Notes under the pieces: model-generated
Seen by the model: only the letters and a program-made list of their open reading frames with translations
Told to the model about the DNA's origin: nothing
Database searches by the model: none
Made by a program: the position numbers and the translations under genes
Part shown: one piece after another, positions 44,637 to 53,287 of the stretch
Layout: each line of letters opens with the position of its first letter
Numbering within the stretch: the stretch's first letter is position 1
NCBI GenBank assembly: GCA_964437595.1
Contig: CAYTHO010000016.1
Coordinates: forward strand, 1 to 64,000
Origin: DSYU01 sp964437595
GTDB lineage: Bacteria; Chloroflexota; Anaerolineae; Anaerolineales; Anaerolineaceae
Direction of reading: 5' to 3'
Length of the DNA: 64,000 nt

Positions 44637-45717
44637 CTTCTGCCCCCTGATCCGTTATGTGTAGCTCCAGTTCGATCCGGTCTGCCCAGGTCCAATCGAC
44701 CTCGCGCTGGAAATCGTAATGCGCCAGGCAGCGGCTTAGATGGCCCGGCTCCAGCTCGATTTGCGGAATAGGACCCTCACTGCACACTTCCCTGGCCATG
44801 GGACAGCGCGAGGCAAAAGAACAGCCATCCGGAAGGTTGGCCAGATCAGGCACGTTACCAGGGATCGGCGACACAGCTTCTTTAGGGACTGTGATCCTGG
44901 GCCGGCAGGCCAATAGGCCGCGTGTGTATGGATGCTGCGGATTTTCTACCACCTGTTCTACGCTACCCCGCTCCACAATCCGGCCAGCGTACATTACTGC
45001 GATGGAATCACAGAATTCTGCCGCGACCCCCAGGTCGTGCGTGACGAGAATAACCGCCGTGCCGTGCTCGCGGTTGATCCGCCGCATCAGGTCGAGAATC
45101 TGGGCCTGGATCGTTACATCCAACGCAGTGGTCGGCTCATCTGCCAGCAGCAGCGCCGGATTACATGACAAAGCGATGGCAATCAAGGCGCGCTGCTGCA
45201 TGCCCCCCGAAAACTGGTGCGGGTATGCGGCATAGCGCTGGTCCGGAGAGGGAATGCCGACCTCGGACATCACCTGCAGTACGCGCTCGCGCTCTTTTCG
45301 TGCTGTATTCCGGTTCAATGGCCAGGGCAGGCGGCTGTCACCGAGCATATTGTGCAGTCGCAGTGTTTCCCGGATTTGCTCGCCTACCGGAAAGACCGGA
45401 TTGAGGGTCGACAGTGGGTCCTGAAAAATCATGGCGATTTCTTTTCCCCGGATGGCGCGCAGCTCGCCCATGCTCATCTCGCGCATATCCCGGCCTTTAT
45501 AGAGGATCTCCCCCTCGGCCACCTGGCCCGGCGGGCGGATCAGGCCCAGGATCGATAGCAGCACCGTGCTTTTCCCACAGCCCGATTCACCTACCAGTCC
45601 CAGCACCTTTCCCTCTTCCAGTATAAGGTTGATCGCATTGACTGCCCGGACGTGCCCGCGCCCGGTAGGGTACACTGTGGTCATATTACGAATTTGTAAC
45701 AAGGGCGTTTTCATCAA
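44623..45717 (-). CDS. Dpp/Opp-type ABC transporter ATPase, first subunit
   Basis: 364 residues with Walker A GESGCGKSTVLLSILGL, Q-loop FQDPLSTLNPVFPV, signature FSGGMQQRALIAIALS, Walker B LLADEPTTALDVTIQAQ and the C-terminal family block GNVPDLANLPDGCSFASRC. Overlaps the upstream permease by 4 bases. The DppD-like subunit of the heterodimeric ATPase. Confidence 0.95.
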   Translation of the reverse strand: MMKTPLLQIRNMTTVYPTGRGHVRAVNAINLILEEGKVLGLVGESGCGKSTVLLSILGLIRPPGQVAEGEILYKGRDMREMSMGELRAIRGKEIAMIFQDPLSTLNPVFPVGEQIRETLRLHNMLGDSRLPWPLNRNTARKERERVLQVMSEVGIPSPDQRYAAYPHQFSGGMQQRALIAIALSCNPALLLADEPTTALDVTIQAQILDLMRRINREHGTAVILVTHDLGVAAEFCDSIAVMYAGRIVERGSVEQVVENPQHPYTRGLLACRPRITVPKEAVSPIPGNVPDLANLPDGCSFASRCPMAREVCSEGPIPQIELEPGHLSRCLAHYDFQREVDWTWADRIELELHITDQGAEDAGK

Positions 45718-46652
45718 TCCACCTTCAGTCGCGGGTCAAGGATATCGCGCAAGCCTTCGCCAAACAAATTGATCGCCAGCACCAGGATTAGAATGGCTAC
45801 TCCGGGTAGCGTGGAGACCCACCAGGCCACCAATAGCTGATCGCGTCCAGCAGCGACCATCGACCCCCAGGCCGGGATCTTCGCCGGCAGCCCCAGGCCC
45901 AGGAAGCTTAGGCTGGCTTCCATGATGATCAGAAAACCCATGCGCAGCGTAGCCAGCACAAAAACCGAATGGAAGATGTTTGGAAAGATTTCCGATACCA
46001 TAATCGCCACCGAGCCCTGCCCGCTGACTTTTGCCGCTTCCACGTATTCCTGAGTTTTTTCCGCTAGAACCGCTCCCCGTACCAACCGGAAGAATTCCAC
46101 CCAACTCTTGAAGGTCAAAGCCAGGATCAGGTTGATGAATCCAGGCCCCAGGAAGGCCATCATGCCAATCGCAAATATCAAATAGGGAAAGGCCAGCAGC
46201 AGGTCGGCGAAGCGTGAAACCACATGATCCAGCCAGCCGCGGAAGTACCCGCTTAGCGCACCCAGTATTGTTCCCACCAGCGCAGAAATCCCCACCGAAA
46301 GAAAACCAATTGCCAGCGAAACGCGGCTGCCATAGAGGATTCGGGTTAGTAAATCGCGCCCTTGCGCATCGGTCCCCAGCGGGTACTGCCAGGAACCGCC
46401 TTCCTCCCAGACCGGCGGGGTCAGGCGCGCGCGCAGGTTGCCCCGGCTGGGGTCCATCGTGGTGATATACGGCGCAAGCAAGGCCAGCACAATGTACAGC
46501 ACCAGCACCAGCCCACCCAGCAGCGCCAGGGGGTGTTTGCGCAGGCTGGCAAACAGATCAACCAGGTCTCTGCGCCAGCGCCCCAGGCGGATTCGCCAGC
46601 CAAACCAGCGGTCGGAGGTTGTGATTGTCGTCATTGGCGCCGTCTCCAACAA
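45714..46652 (-). CDS. Dpp/Opp-type ABC transporter permease, DppC-like
   Basis: 312 residues. A soluble N-terminus with the OppC_N segment LRKHPLALLGGLVLV precedes six TM helices. The block GTDAQGRDLLTRILYGSRVSL is diagnostic of DppC/OppC, and the EAA loop is VEAAKVSGQGSVAIMVSEIFPN. It follows the DppB-like gene by 10 bases in the leftward operon. Confidence 0.95.
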   Translation of the reverse strand: MLETAPMTTITTSDRWFGWRIRLGRWRRDLVDLFASLRKHPLALLGGLVLVLYIVLALLAPYITTMDPSRGNLRARLTPPVWEEGGSWQYPLGTDAQGRDLLTRILYGSRVSLAIGFLSVGISALVGTILGALSGYFRGWLDHVVSRFADLLLAFPYLIFAIGMMAFLGPGFINLILALTFKSWVEFFRLVRGAVLAEKTQEYVEAAKVSGQGSVAIMVSEIFPNIFHSVFVLATLRMGFLIIMEASLSFLGLGLPAKIPAWGSMVAAGRDQLLVAWWVSTLPGVAILILVLAINLFGEGLRDILDPRLKVD

Positions 46653-46662
46653 ATATCTCCTT

Positions 46663-47673
46663 TCATAGATTGATCCTTGGGTTCAGGTAGGTGTACAGCA
46701 CATCGACGATAAGGTTCGTCACCACATAAATAAAGGCGTACACCATCACCGCCCCTTGAACCAGCGGGAAATCACGATCAAAAATGGCAGTGACCACCGT
46801 GCGCCCCAACCCGGGCCAGCCAAAGACAGTCTCGACGATCATATTTCCCCCCAAGAGCACGCCTACCTGCAGTCCTACCACCGTCACTGTGGGGATCAGG
46901 GCATTGCGCAGCGCATGGCGCAGCACCACTCCGCTTTCCGGGGCGCCCTTAGCGCGAGCCAGAGTCACATAATCCGCCCGCAGCGTCTCGAGCATGCTCG
47001 AGCGCAGCACTCTGGCAACCACCGCCGCCATTGGCGCGCCCAGTGTGATCGACGGTAAGATCAAATGGCGCAGGCTGCTGGCCAGGGCTTCGCGGTTGCC
47101 GGTGATCAGGCCGTCAAGGATGTAAAAACCGGTAACTTCCTGCAGCGCAGCTGCATGATGGATGCGTCCCTGTACCGGCAGCCACTGGAGCTGTACCGCA
47201 AACAACAGCAGGAGCACGATCCCCAACCAGAAGCTTGGCATGGAGATGCCCAGGAACGCGCCAGTCATACTCAAGCGGTCCAGCCAGGAGTTCTGCCGCA
47301 CGGCAGAGATGATGCCGATCGGGATGGCGATCAGCAGGCTGACGATAAAGCCACCCAAGGCCAGTTCAATGGTTGCCGGCAGCCTCCCGGCGATGATATC
47401 AATCACCGGCCGCTTTTGCACGTAAGAGTTTCCCAGATCGCCGCGTAGTAAATCGCCCAGAAAAATACCCAACTGCACATGCAGCGGCTGGTCCAGGTGG
47501 AATTCCGACCGCAGCTTCTCCATCTCTCCTGCTGATACCGCCCCGCCCTGGCCCATCATGATGTCTACCGGGTCGCCGGGCATCAGGCGCATGAACAGGA
47601 ACACAATTACCGCTACGCCGATGATAATCGGGATCATGATCAGGATCCGTTCGATAACCTTTACCAGTCGCAT
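46663..47673 (-). CDS. Dpp/Opp-type ABC transporter permease, DppB-like
   Basis: 336 residues with six TM helices. The N-terminus has the family pattern FLFMRLMPGDPVDIMMG; later DLGNSYVQKRPVIDIIAGRLPAT and the EAA loop YVTLARAKGAPESGVVLRHALRN are typical of DppB/OppB. It lies about 80 bases after the binding-protein gene. With the DppC-like protein it forms the transmembrane channel. Confidence 0.95.
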   Translation of the reverse strand: MRLVKVIERILIMIPIIIGVAVIVFLFMRLMPGDPVDIMMGQGGAVSAGEMEKLRSEFHLDQPLHVQLGIFLGDLLRGDLGNSYVQKRPVIDIIAGRLPATIELALGGFIVSLLIAIPIGIISAVRQNSWLDRLSMTGAFLGISMPSFWLGIVLLLLFAVQLQWLPVQGRIHHAAALQEVTGFYILDGLITGNREALASSLRHLILPSITLGAPMAAVVARVLRSSMLETLRADYVTLARAKGAPESGVVLRHALRNALIPTVTVVGLQVGVLLGGNMIVETVFGWPGLGRTVVTAIFDRDFPLVQGAVMVYAFIYVVTNLIVDVLYTYLNPRINL

Positions 47674-47754
47674 AAGGCTACTCGCGCTTCCTTTTTGGGT
47701 GTTACCGTCTCACGTGGTCGGCGAAACGGTAACACCAATATAGATTTCGATGGC

Positions 47755-49455
47755 TTATTGGCTCAAGCACACATCGTGCAGGTTGATGCGGCTGTCCGAA
47801 GCAGGCTCCCAGTTCATCACATTCATTAGAGAAGCTTCTACTTCCTCAGGCAGAATCAAGAATACCGCCGGAGCCTCATCATAGACCAGCTGCTGCGCTT
47901 CATCATAAATCTTCTGGCGTTCAGCCGAATCCACCGTCGTTTCACCCAGCTTAACCAGCTCGTTGACGCGTTCGTTGTCGTAACCGGAGAAATTGCCGCG
48001 CCCATAAGATTGGCCTTTGACATATCCGTGCCATTTAGCCTCGAAGTGACCCACTGGATCAAAAGCTGAGTCGCCCCAATCGTCCAGGTACGCCTGGCGC
48101 TCGCGGGCCAGCAGCATTGGCTGGACAACGCTGTATTCCCAAAAACGCACACTGGCACCGATGCCCGCTTCCTGAAACAGGTTGGCTGCCGCTTCAGCCA
48201 GCGCGCGGTGTTCTTCCAGGGTATCAATCGTGAACGAAAGTGGTTGGCCATCCTTGTCCACAATGCCGTCATTATTTGTATCTTTCCAACCCGCTTCCTC
48301 GAGCAGCTTATGCGCCATTTCCAGGTCATAAGGATAAGGCTTCAGACCTTTATTCACAAAGTTGTTGTATGGTGAAAGTGGTCCGGGCAACTCGACGGCC
48401 CGCCCGCCATAGATCTCTTGAATAATCAGGTTCTTATCCAGCGCATAGTTCAACGCCTGGCGAACTTTGACATCATCGAACGGTGGCTTGGTAACATTGA
48501 GCTCGATCCACTTGGGCTGCGTTCCTGGGGCAGTCTTCACTGCCACCTGATCGTTCTCTTTCAGGCGACCGATCAGGTCACTCGGCACGCTCTGGATAAT
48601 CTGCACCTCTCCCGCCAGCAGTGCCGCCGCGCGTGTTGAGGCTTCAGGGATCACCCGGAAGATCACCCGGTCCACACAGGCTGTTCCAACCGGCGCGAGA
48701 TCCGGCGAGCCGCCATAATAATCTTCAAAACGCTCCAACACAACTTCCTCCAGCCCTTCACTGGCAGAAACAAACTTAAAAGGGCCGGTGCCAATCGGAT
48801 GTTCTACAAACCCCTTGGTGCCCACTTTCTCGATGTACGCCTTTGGCACAATCTGCTGGTGAACCAGTAGCTGCATGGCTGGCGCCCAGGGGGCGCTAAA
48901 ATGCATCACAACGGTGTAATCGCCAGTCTTTTCAATTGATTCAAGCGGGGCGATCAACCCCTTGCGGGGAGAAGAATGCACCTCAGGATAGTCAATCTTA
49001 TTCTCTTGGATGATGCGTTCAAAAGTAAAAACCACATCATCCGCGGTCATCAGGCTGCCATCGTGGAACTTCACATCCTTGCGTAGTTGAATGGCCAGTG
49101 TTTTATTGTCTGTCCAGTCCATTGATTCAGCCAGTTGCATGTGAACGCCGCTGCGCGTATCGCGCGTGACCAGGCCATCAAATATATTGCGGATCACGGT
49201 CTCTGAAGGACGGCTGCGGTGATCCGCTGGGTCAAGGGTTACCGGCGCTTCCGCTAGCACAGCCACGATCGTCCCGCCAGCTTGCTTCAGCTCGACCGCT
49301 GACGTATCCTGCGCGGCTTGTTGGGCTGTTGTTGCGGTGGGTGCTGCCGGCGGAGCAGTTTCCTGCACCTGGCCAGGCTGGCAGGCAGCGATTAGTGTGG
49401 CGACCATCAACCCTACTAACAAAATCCTGGAATAGAGAACCAAACGCCTCATCAT
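47755..49455 (-). CDS. Dpp/Opp-type ABC transporter substrate-binding lipoprotein
   Basis: 566 residues of the SBP_bac_5 family. The signal ends in ATLIAAC (Cys25), then a Gln/Ala/Thr-rich linker. The family block VKFHDGSLMTADDVVFTFER lies near residues 130-149, and VRQALNYALDKNLII near 330. It binds substrate outside the cell for the four genes downstream. A divergent LacI regulator with three operators in the shared control region is unusual for peptide uptake and suggests an oligosaccharide substrate, as known for several Opp-family systems in Thermotoga. Confidence 0.93.
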   Translation of the reverse strand: MMRRLVLYSRILLVGLMVATLIAACQPGQVQETAPPAAPTATTAQQAAQDTSAVELKQAGGTIVAVLAEAPVTLDPADHRSRPSETVIRNIFDGLVTRDTRSGVHMQLAESMDWTDNKTLAIQLRKDVKFHDGSLMTADDVVFTFERIIQENKIDYPEVHSSPRKGLIAPLESIEKTGDYTVVMHFSAPWAPAMQLLVHQQIVPKAYIEKVGTKGFVEHPIGTGPFKFVSASEGLEEVVLERFEDYYGGSPDLAPVGTACVDRVIFRVIPEASTRAAALLAGEVQIIQSVPSDLIGRLKENDQVAVKTAPGTQPKWIELNVTKPPFDDVKVRQALNYALDKNLIIQEIYGGRAVELPGPLSPYNNFVNKGLKPYPYDLEMAHKLLEEAGWKDTNNDGIVDKDGQPLSFTIDTLEEHRALAEAAANLFQEAGIGASVRFWEYSVVQPMLLARERQAYLDDWGDSAFDPVGHFEAKWHGYVKGQSYGRGNFSGYDNERVNELVKLGETTVDSAERQKIYDEAQQLVYDEAPAVFLILPEEVEASLMNVMNWEPASDSRINLHDVCLSQ

Positions 49456-49512
49456 ATCCTCCTCAATGAAATGAATATCAAATAGTCGAGGGCCATCTGC
49501 CTGGCCCGGTTT

Positions 49513-49527
49513 CCAAAACGTTTTTGG
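49513..49527. promoter_or_regulatory. LacI-type operator, site 1 (CCAAAACGTTTTTGG)
   Basis: A near-perfect palindrome around central CG with one extra T, 58 bases upstream of the binding-protein start. Together with sites at 49634 and 49720 it marks the target of the adjacent LacI protein. Confidence 0.75.
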
Positions 49528-49633
49528 TTGTAATTAAAAAAGAAGCCGATTTATAACCATCTTGGTTCAAAACAAGCCTAATACCAAGAATGAGCACACC
49601 CGTAACGGTAAAATGCGCTAAAATTATTATAAT

Positions 49634-49647
49634 CCGAAACGTTTTGG
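49634..49647. promoter_or_regulatory. LacI-type operator, site 2 (CCGAAACGTTTTGG)
   Basis: A 14-bp palindrome with one mismatch, midway in the divergent region. It is 121 bases from site 1 and 86 bases from site 3 (start to start), so looping is possible. Confidence 0.8.
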
Positions 49648-49719
49648 ATGTCAAATTAAGAAAAACTGAGGAAATAATTGGCAGGATTGGCAAAATGTCT
49701 TATAATAAAAGCCAGGTTG

Positions 49720-49733
49720 TTAAAACGTTTTGG
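49720..49733. promoter_or_regulatory. LacI-type operator, site 3 (TTAAAACGTTTTGG)
   Basis: The core AAAACGTTTT is shared with site 1. The 3' arm runs into GGAG, the ribosome binding site of the lacI-type gene that starts at 49741, so binding here should repress the regulator itself. Confidence 0.78.
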
Positions 49734-49740
49734 AGACTCT

Positions 49741-50751
49741 ATGCCAGTTACGATTCGCAATCTTGCCGAAAAACTCGCCCTTTCGATTACCACCGTCTCA
49801 CGGGCATTGGATGGCTATGATGATGTTGCCGAAGAAACGCGCAAGCGAGTGGTGAAAGCTGCCGAAGAGATGGGCTACGAGCCCAGCTACGCCGCCCGCC
49901 AGCTGCGCAGGAAGCGCACAGATGCCATTGGTTATATCCTTCCTACCAGTTCCCCTCATTTTTCTGACCCGTTCTACATTAACTTCCTGACCGGCCTGTG
50001 CGATGAAGTGGCCTCGCAGCACCTGGATTTGATGGTTAACTCGTGCCCGCCTGATAGTGAAAAAGAGAAACACCAGTACCGCCAGTGGGTACAGAGCCGG
50101 CGGGTGGATGGGATCGTGATCAACCGCACCCGCCTGAGCGATTGGCGTATCGAGTTCCTGGCACAAAATTCCATCCCGTTTGTCTCTTTGGGCAAGGGGG
50201 ATACGGAGGCAAATTACCCGTACATAGATATCAGCGACACACTTGGGATGATGCAGTTGGTCACCCATCTGGTGAAAAAGGGCCACCGCGGCATCGCCTT
50301 CATTGGCGCAGCGCCGGAGTTGGTCATCCATGCTGACCGTTTTAAAGGGTACCAGCAAGGATTAGCAAGTGCCCAGATTCCATTTGATCCTGCACTAGTC
50401 CTGCAAGGCGATTTGACAGAAGAAGGCGGATACCAGGCCGCGATAGAGCTAATGACTCGGCCTCAAAAACCCACAGCCATTATTGGATGCAATGACCTGA
50501 CTGCCCTGGGCGTGCTGCGCGCAGCCAAGGATAAAGGCATATACATCGGCACTGAATTGGCTATCGCCGGGTATGATGGCATCAAAGAAACGGAATACAC
50601 CAATCCCCCTATCACCACCCTTTACCAGCCCACTTATGATATCGCGAGGATGCTGGCTGGAATGCTGGTAAAGTGCGTTGAAGGCGAAACCCTGGAGGAA
50701 CGCTGCATTACGATTGCGCCAAAACTGATTGTTCGCGCTTCTACCGGATAA
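49741..50751 (+). CDS. LacI-family transcriptional repressor
   Basis: 336 residues from ATG 49741; the open frame extends further upstream but crosses operator 3 and has no start signal. The HTH is TIRNLAEKLALSITTVSRALDGYDDV, hinge YEPSYAARQLRR, and the ligand domain is complete (GYILPTSSPHFSDPF, IDISDTLGMMQLVTHLVKKGH, IAGYDG). It is divergent from the Dpp/Opp-type operon and should release the three AAAACGTTTT sites when its effector, probably a sugar, binds. Confidence 0.95.
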   Translation: MPVTIRNLAEKLALSITTVSRALDGYDDVAEETRKRVVKAAEEMGYEPSYAARQLRRKRTDAIGYILPTSSPHFSDPFYINFLTGLCDEVASQHLDLMVNSCPPDSEKEKHQYRQWVQSRRVDGIVINRTRLSDWRIEFLAQNSIPFVSLGKGDTEANYPYIDISDTLGMMQLVTHLVKKGHRGIAFIGAAPELVIHADRFKGYQQGLASAQIPFDPALVLQGDLTEEGGYQAAIELMTRPQKPTAIIGCNDLTALGVLRAAKDKGIYIGTELAIAGYDGIKETEYTNPPITTLYQPTYDIARMLAGMLVKCVEGETLEERCITIAPKLIVRASTG

Positions 50752-50783
50752 GAGGTTTTTCCAGTGGTGGAGACGATAATCAG

Positions 50784-51356
50784 ATGAGTGATGCAGAATT
50801 TTATGCCTGGGTGATCTTGCCAATACTTATATTTCTGGCCCGGGTTGCTGATGTAACACTTGGCACATTGCGAATCATCTTTGTTTCGCGCGGGAAACGC
50901 CGCCTGGCGCCTGTTCTGGGATTCTTTGAAGTGCTGATCTGGATCGTGGCAATCGGTCAATTGGTTCAGAATCTGGGCAGCGCCACATCTTACCTCGGGT
51001 ATGCCGCCGGTTTTGCGGCGGGGAACTATGTTGGCATGTTAATTGAAGATCGGTTGGCGATCGGCACCCTGATCATACGCTCCATAATACCTGCCGGTGG
51101 TGAGGAAGTGATGCTCCGCCTGCACGATGCCGGTTTTGGCGTTACAGAAGTCGATGGGCACGGTGCCACTGGTCCAGTGAAAATCATTTATGCGGTAGTA
51201 AAACGCAAGCATCTAAAAGAAGTAACGCGCATAATTCACAGCGTGTGCCCTAAGGCGTTTCTTACCGTTGAAGATATCCGTTCCGCGGAAGAGGGCGTGT
51301 TCCCAGGCGGTAAACTGGATCATAGCAGGCGCGCATTTGAGCGGAAAGGTAAATAA
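50784..51356 (+). CDS. DUF2179/DUF5698 membrane protein (UPF0316-like)
   Basis: 190 residues. Three N-terminal TM helices contain RVADVTLGTLRIIFVSRGKR and IAIGQLVQNLGS, hallmarks of UPF0316. The cytoplasmic DUF2179 domain follows (GFGVTEVDGHGATGPVKIIYAVVKRKHL). The domain may bind a small ligand; the family has no settled function. It begins 32 bases after the LacI stop and could be co-transcribed with it. Confidence 0.9.
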   Translation: MSDAEFYAWVILPILIFLARVADVTLGTLRIIFVSRGKRRLAPVLGFFEVLIWIVAIGQLVQNLGSATSYLGYAAGFAAGNYVGMLIEDRLAIGTLIIRSIIPAGGEEVMLRLHDAGFGVTEVDGHGATGPVKIIYAVVKRKHLKEVTRIIHSVCPKAFLTVEDIRSAEEGVFPGGKLDHSRRAFERKGK

Positions 51357-51387
51357 CCGTTATCGATAGAGAGAAAGGAGAAGTAGA

Positions 51388-52752
51388 ATGGCAGCAATTG
51401 CTGGAGTTGCGTTACCCAACGCCGAGAAAACCGTTTACCAAATGCTGGAAAAGATGTCGCACCGCGGGAATTATCGCGCAACAGTGAGAACATTTGACGG
51501 CGCTACCCTGGGGATTAGCTGGCCCGCCAGTCAGCCTGACGCCGGCCTTGCAATCAATAAAGGTGTCGCAGAAGATCGGGTTAGTGATAGCCACTATGCC
51601 AGCGCGCAGATAAAACAAGGCTCGCTGGTGCTCACTCGCGACCCGCTGGGCGTTTCCCCACTGTATTATGGGTATACCAAAGAGAATGCTCTATGTGTAA
51701 CCTCTGAAGTAAAGGGGCTCATCGGCCATGTGGAAGAAGTGCAAGAGCTTCCACCTGGCAGCCGGCTAGAAGATGGCAGTATAAAAACAGACTTCACATT
51801 AAACCATCAAAAGCCATTGGAAGATCAACGGCTGAATATTGCCGCGAATCTACGACAGCGCCTGGAAAAATCGGTTGCCAAACGTGCGAAGCGCGGGGTA
51901 CCTTTTGGTGCATGGTTGTCGGGCGGCCTTGATTCCAGCGTTCTGGCGGCCCTGGCCAGGCCACACACCGATACGATGCATACCTTTGCTGCTGGTTTCC
52001 ATGGCGCCGAAGATCTGGAATATGCTCGCCTGGTCGCCAGACATATCCAGACAAAACATCACGAAATGATTCCAACATTCAAAGAAATTGTTGGTGTGAT
52101 TCCAGAGGTAATCTTTCATCTAGAATCGTTTGACGCGCTCCTGGTGCGCTCCAGCCTGATGAACTACCTGGTAGCGAAACTGGCCTCGGATTACGTACCT
52201 GCTGTCTTCTCCGGCGAAGGCGGCGATGAGTTGTTTGCTGGATATTCTTATCTGAAGAAACTCTCACTAGATGAACTCCCAGGCGAGTTGATCGATATTA
52301 CCAGGAGACTGCACAACACCGCATTACAACGCGTTGATCGCTGCGCAGCAGCGCATGGAACGGTAACCTATGTGGGTTTCCTGGATAGTGACGTTGTCGA
52401 TTATGCGCTGCGGATTCCAGCCGAGTACAAGATCTCCAATGGCCTAGAGAAATGGATTCTGCGCCTGGCTGCTTTCGATCTTTTGCCAGAGCGTGTGGCG
52501 CTGCGGAAAAAAGCCAAGTTCTGGGAAGGCGCCGGCGTTGAGGAAACCATAGCTCGCTATGCTGCCGAGCACGTGACCGACGATGATTTTCGGCAAGAAC
52601 GCCATCTGCCGGGCGGCTACACCCTGAACACCAAAGAGGAACTGTACTACTACCGTATTTTTCGTGAGTATTTTGGCAGCCTGCGGAATATCGACTGGAT
52701 GGGCCGAACAAAGGGCAGCCCAACCGTCAACAGCGAGGAAGAAACCGGGTAA
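51388..52752 (+). CDS. Asparagine synthetase (AsnB)-like amidotransferase lacking the N-terminal Cys
   Basis: 454 residues. The N-terminal glutaminase-like region keeps the IAGV and MSHRG segments and the LVLTRDPLGVSPLYYG strand. However, the catalytic Cys that follows Met in active class II amidotransferases is replaced: it opens MAAIAGV rather than MCGIAGV. The C-terminal synthetase domain is intact with the ATP pyrophosphatase loop SGGLDSSVLAALA from Ser178 and SGEGGDELFAGY. It should adenylate a carboxylate, but with free ammonia or another amine as nitrogen donor, or as part of a specialised pathway. It is shorter than classical AsnB (~550-630). Confidence 0.88.
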   Translation: MAAIAGVALPNAEKTVYQMLEKMSHRGNYRATVRTFDGATLGISWPASQPDAGLAINKGVAEDRVSDSHYASAQIKQGSLVLTRDPLGVSPLYYGYTKENALCVTSEVKGLIGHVEEVQELPPGSRLEDGSIKTDFTLNHQKPLEDQRLNIAANLRQRLEKSVAKRAKRGVPFGAWLSGGLDSSVLAALARPHTDTMHTFAAGFHGAEDLEYARLVARHIQTKHHEMIPTFKEIVGVIPEVIFHLESFDALLVRSSLMNYLVAKLASDYVPAVFSGEGGDELFAGYSYLKKLSLDELPGELIDITRRLHNTALQRVDRCAAAHGTVTYVGFLDSDVVDYALRIPAEYKISNGLEKWILRLAAFDLLPERVALRKKAKFWEGAGVEETIARYAAEHVTDDDFRQERHLPGGYTLNTKEELYYYRIFREYFGSLRNIDWMGRTKGSPTVNSEEETG

Positions 52753-52850
52753 ATGTTTCATCTTCAACAGCCTGGGACGATCCACTGTCCGAAGTTGGAT
52801 GATGGCATCGGGCTACTGAGGCCCGTTCCGGTGGAAGATCGTGATCTTTG

Positions 52851-53151
52851 ATCGAAATTCTGGCGCTTATGGCTCTAGTGGCGCAGTGACCCAAAAATTG
52901 CGGCAGCCTCTATCAACGTGAAGCTTGACACTGGCCGAAAGCGAAGATTATTTGCGTATCCTTACGGGTAGCGGGGGATTCAAGTACTCCATCTCATGGC
53001 GGAGAGCAGGACCAACCTAGAGATCGCCCGCCAACTGGTCGTTGCGCCGGGCACGGTCAATGCCCACGCCGCCAGCATCTATCGTTCGCTAGATGTCGCC
53101 AACCAGACCGAGGCGGTCACCCAAGCCAGGCAGCAAGGCTTGCTGCCCTGA
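52851..53151 (+). pseudogene. C-terminal remnant of a MalT-like LuxR regulator, interrupted by about 120 bases
   Basis: 52851-52878 reads IEILALMAL, matching the start of a LuxR HTH, then stops at VAQ*. A second stretch from 52996 (codons for ESRTNLEIARQLVV, TVNAHAASIYRSLDVANQTE, LLP stop) continues the HTH and ends exactly like the regulator at 26939 (ELGILP). About 117 unrelated bases lie between. The rest of the regulator is gone. The remnant sits where the intact gene sits in the related cassette at 27-30 kb. Confidence 0.75.
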
Positions 53152-53170
53152 ACCTCCTCGCTCCACCCAA

Positions 53171-53190
53171 TAACCCCTAAAAATAACCCC
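53171..53190 (+). promoter_or_regulatory. Tandem TAACCCC direct repeats, second copy of the cassette promoter
   Basis: TAACCCC at 53171-53177 and 53184-53190, then GAATATCCCGATTGGCAGATGCGGGC, closely matching 29668-29709. It lies 98 bases before the flavoprotein gene. Conservation of this region next to a dead regulator suggests that the intact paralogue at 26939 may act here too. Confidence 0.55.
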
Positions 53191-53287
53191 TTGAATATCC
53201 CGATTGGCAGATGCGGGCGTTCTTTGCGCGCGCTAAATTATGCGTAGATCTCTGATCCAGCTTTACAGGATCGAAAAGGAGCTATTA

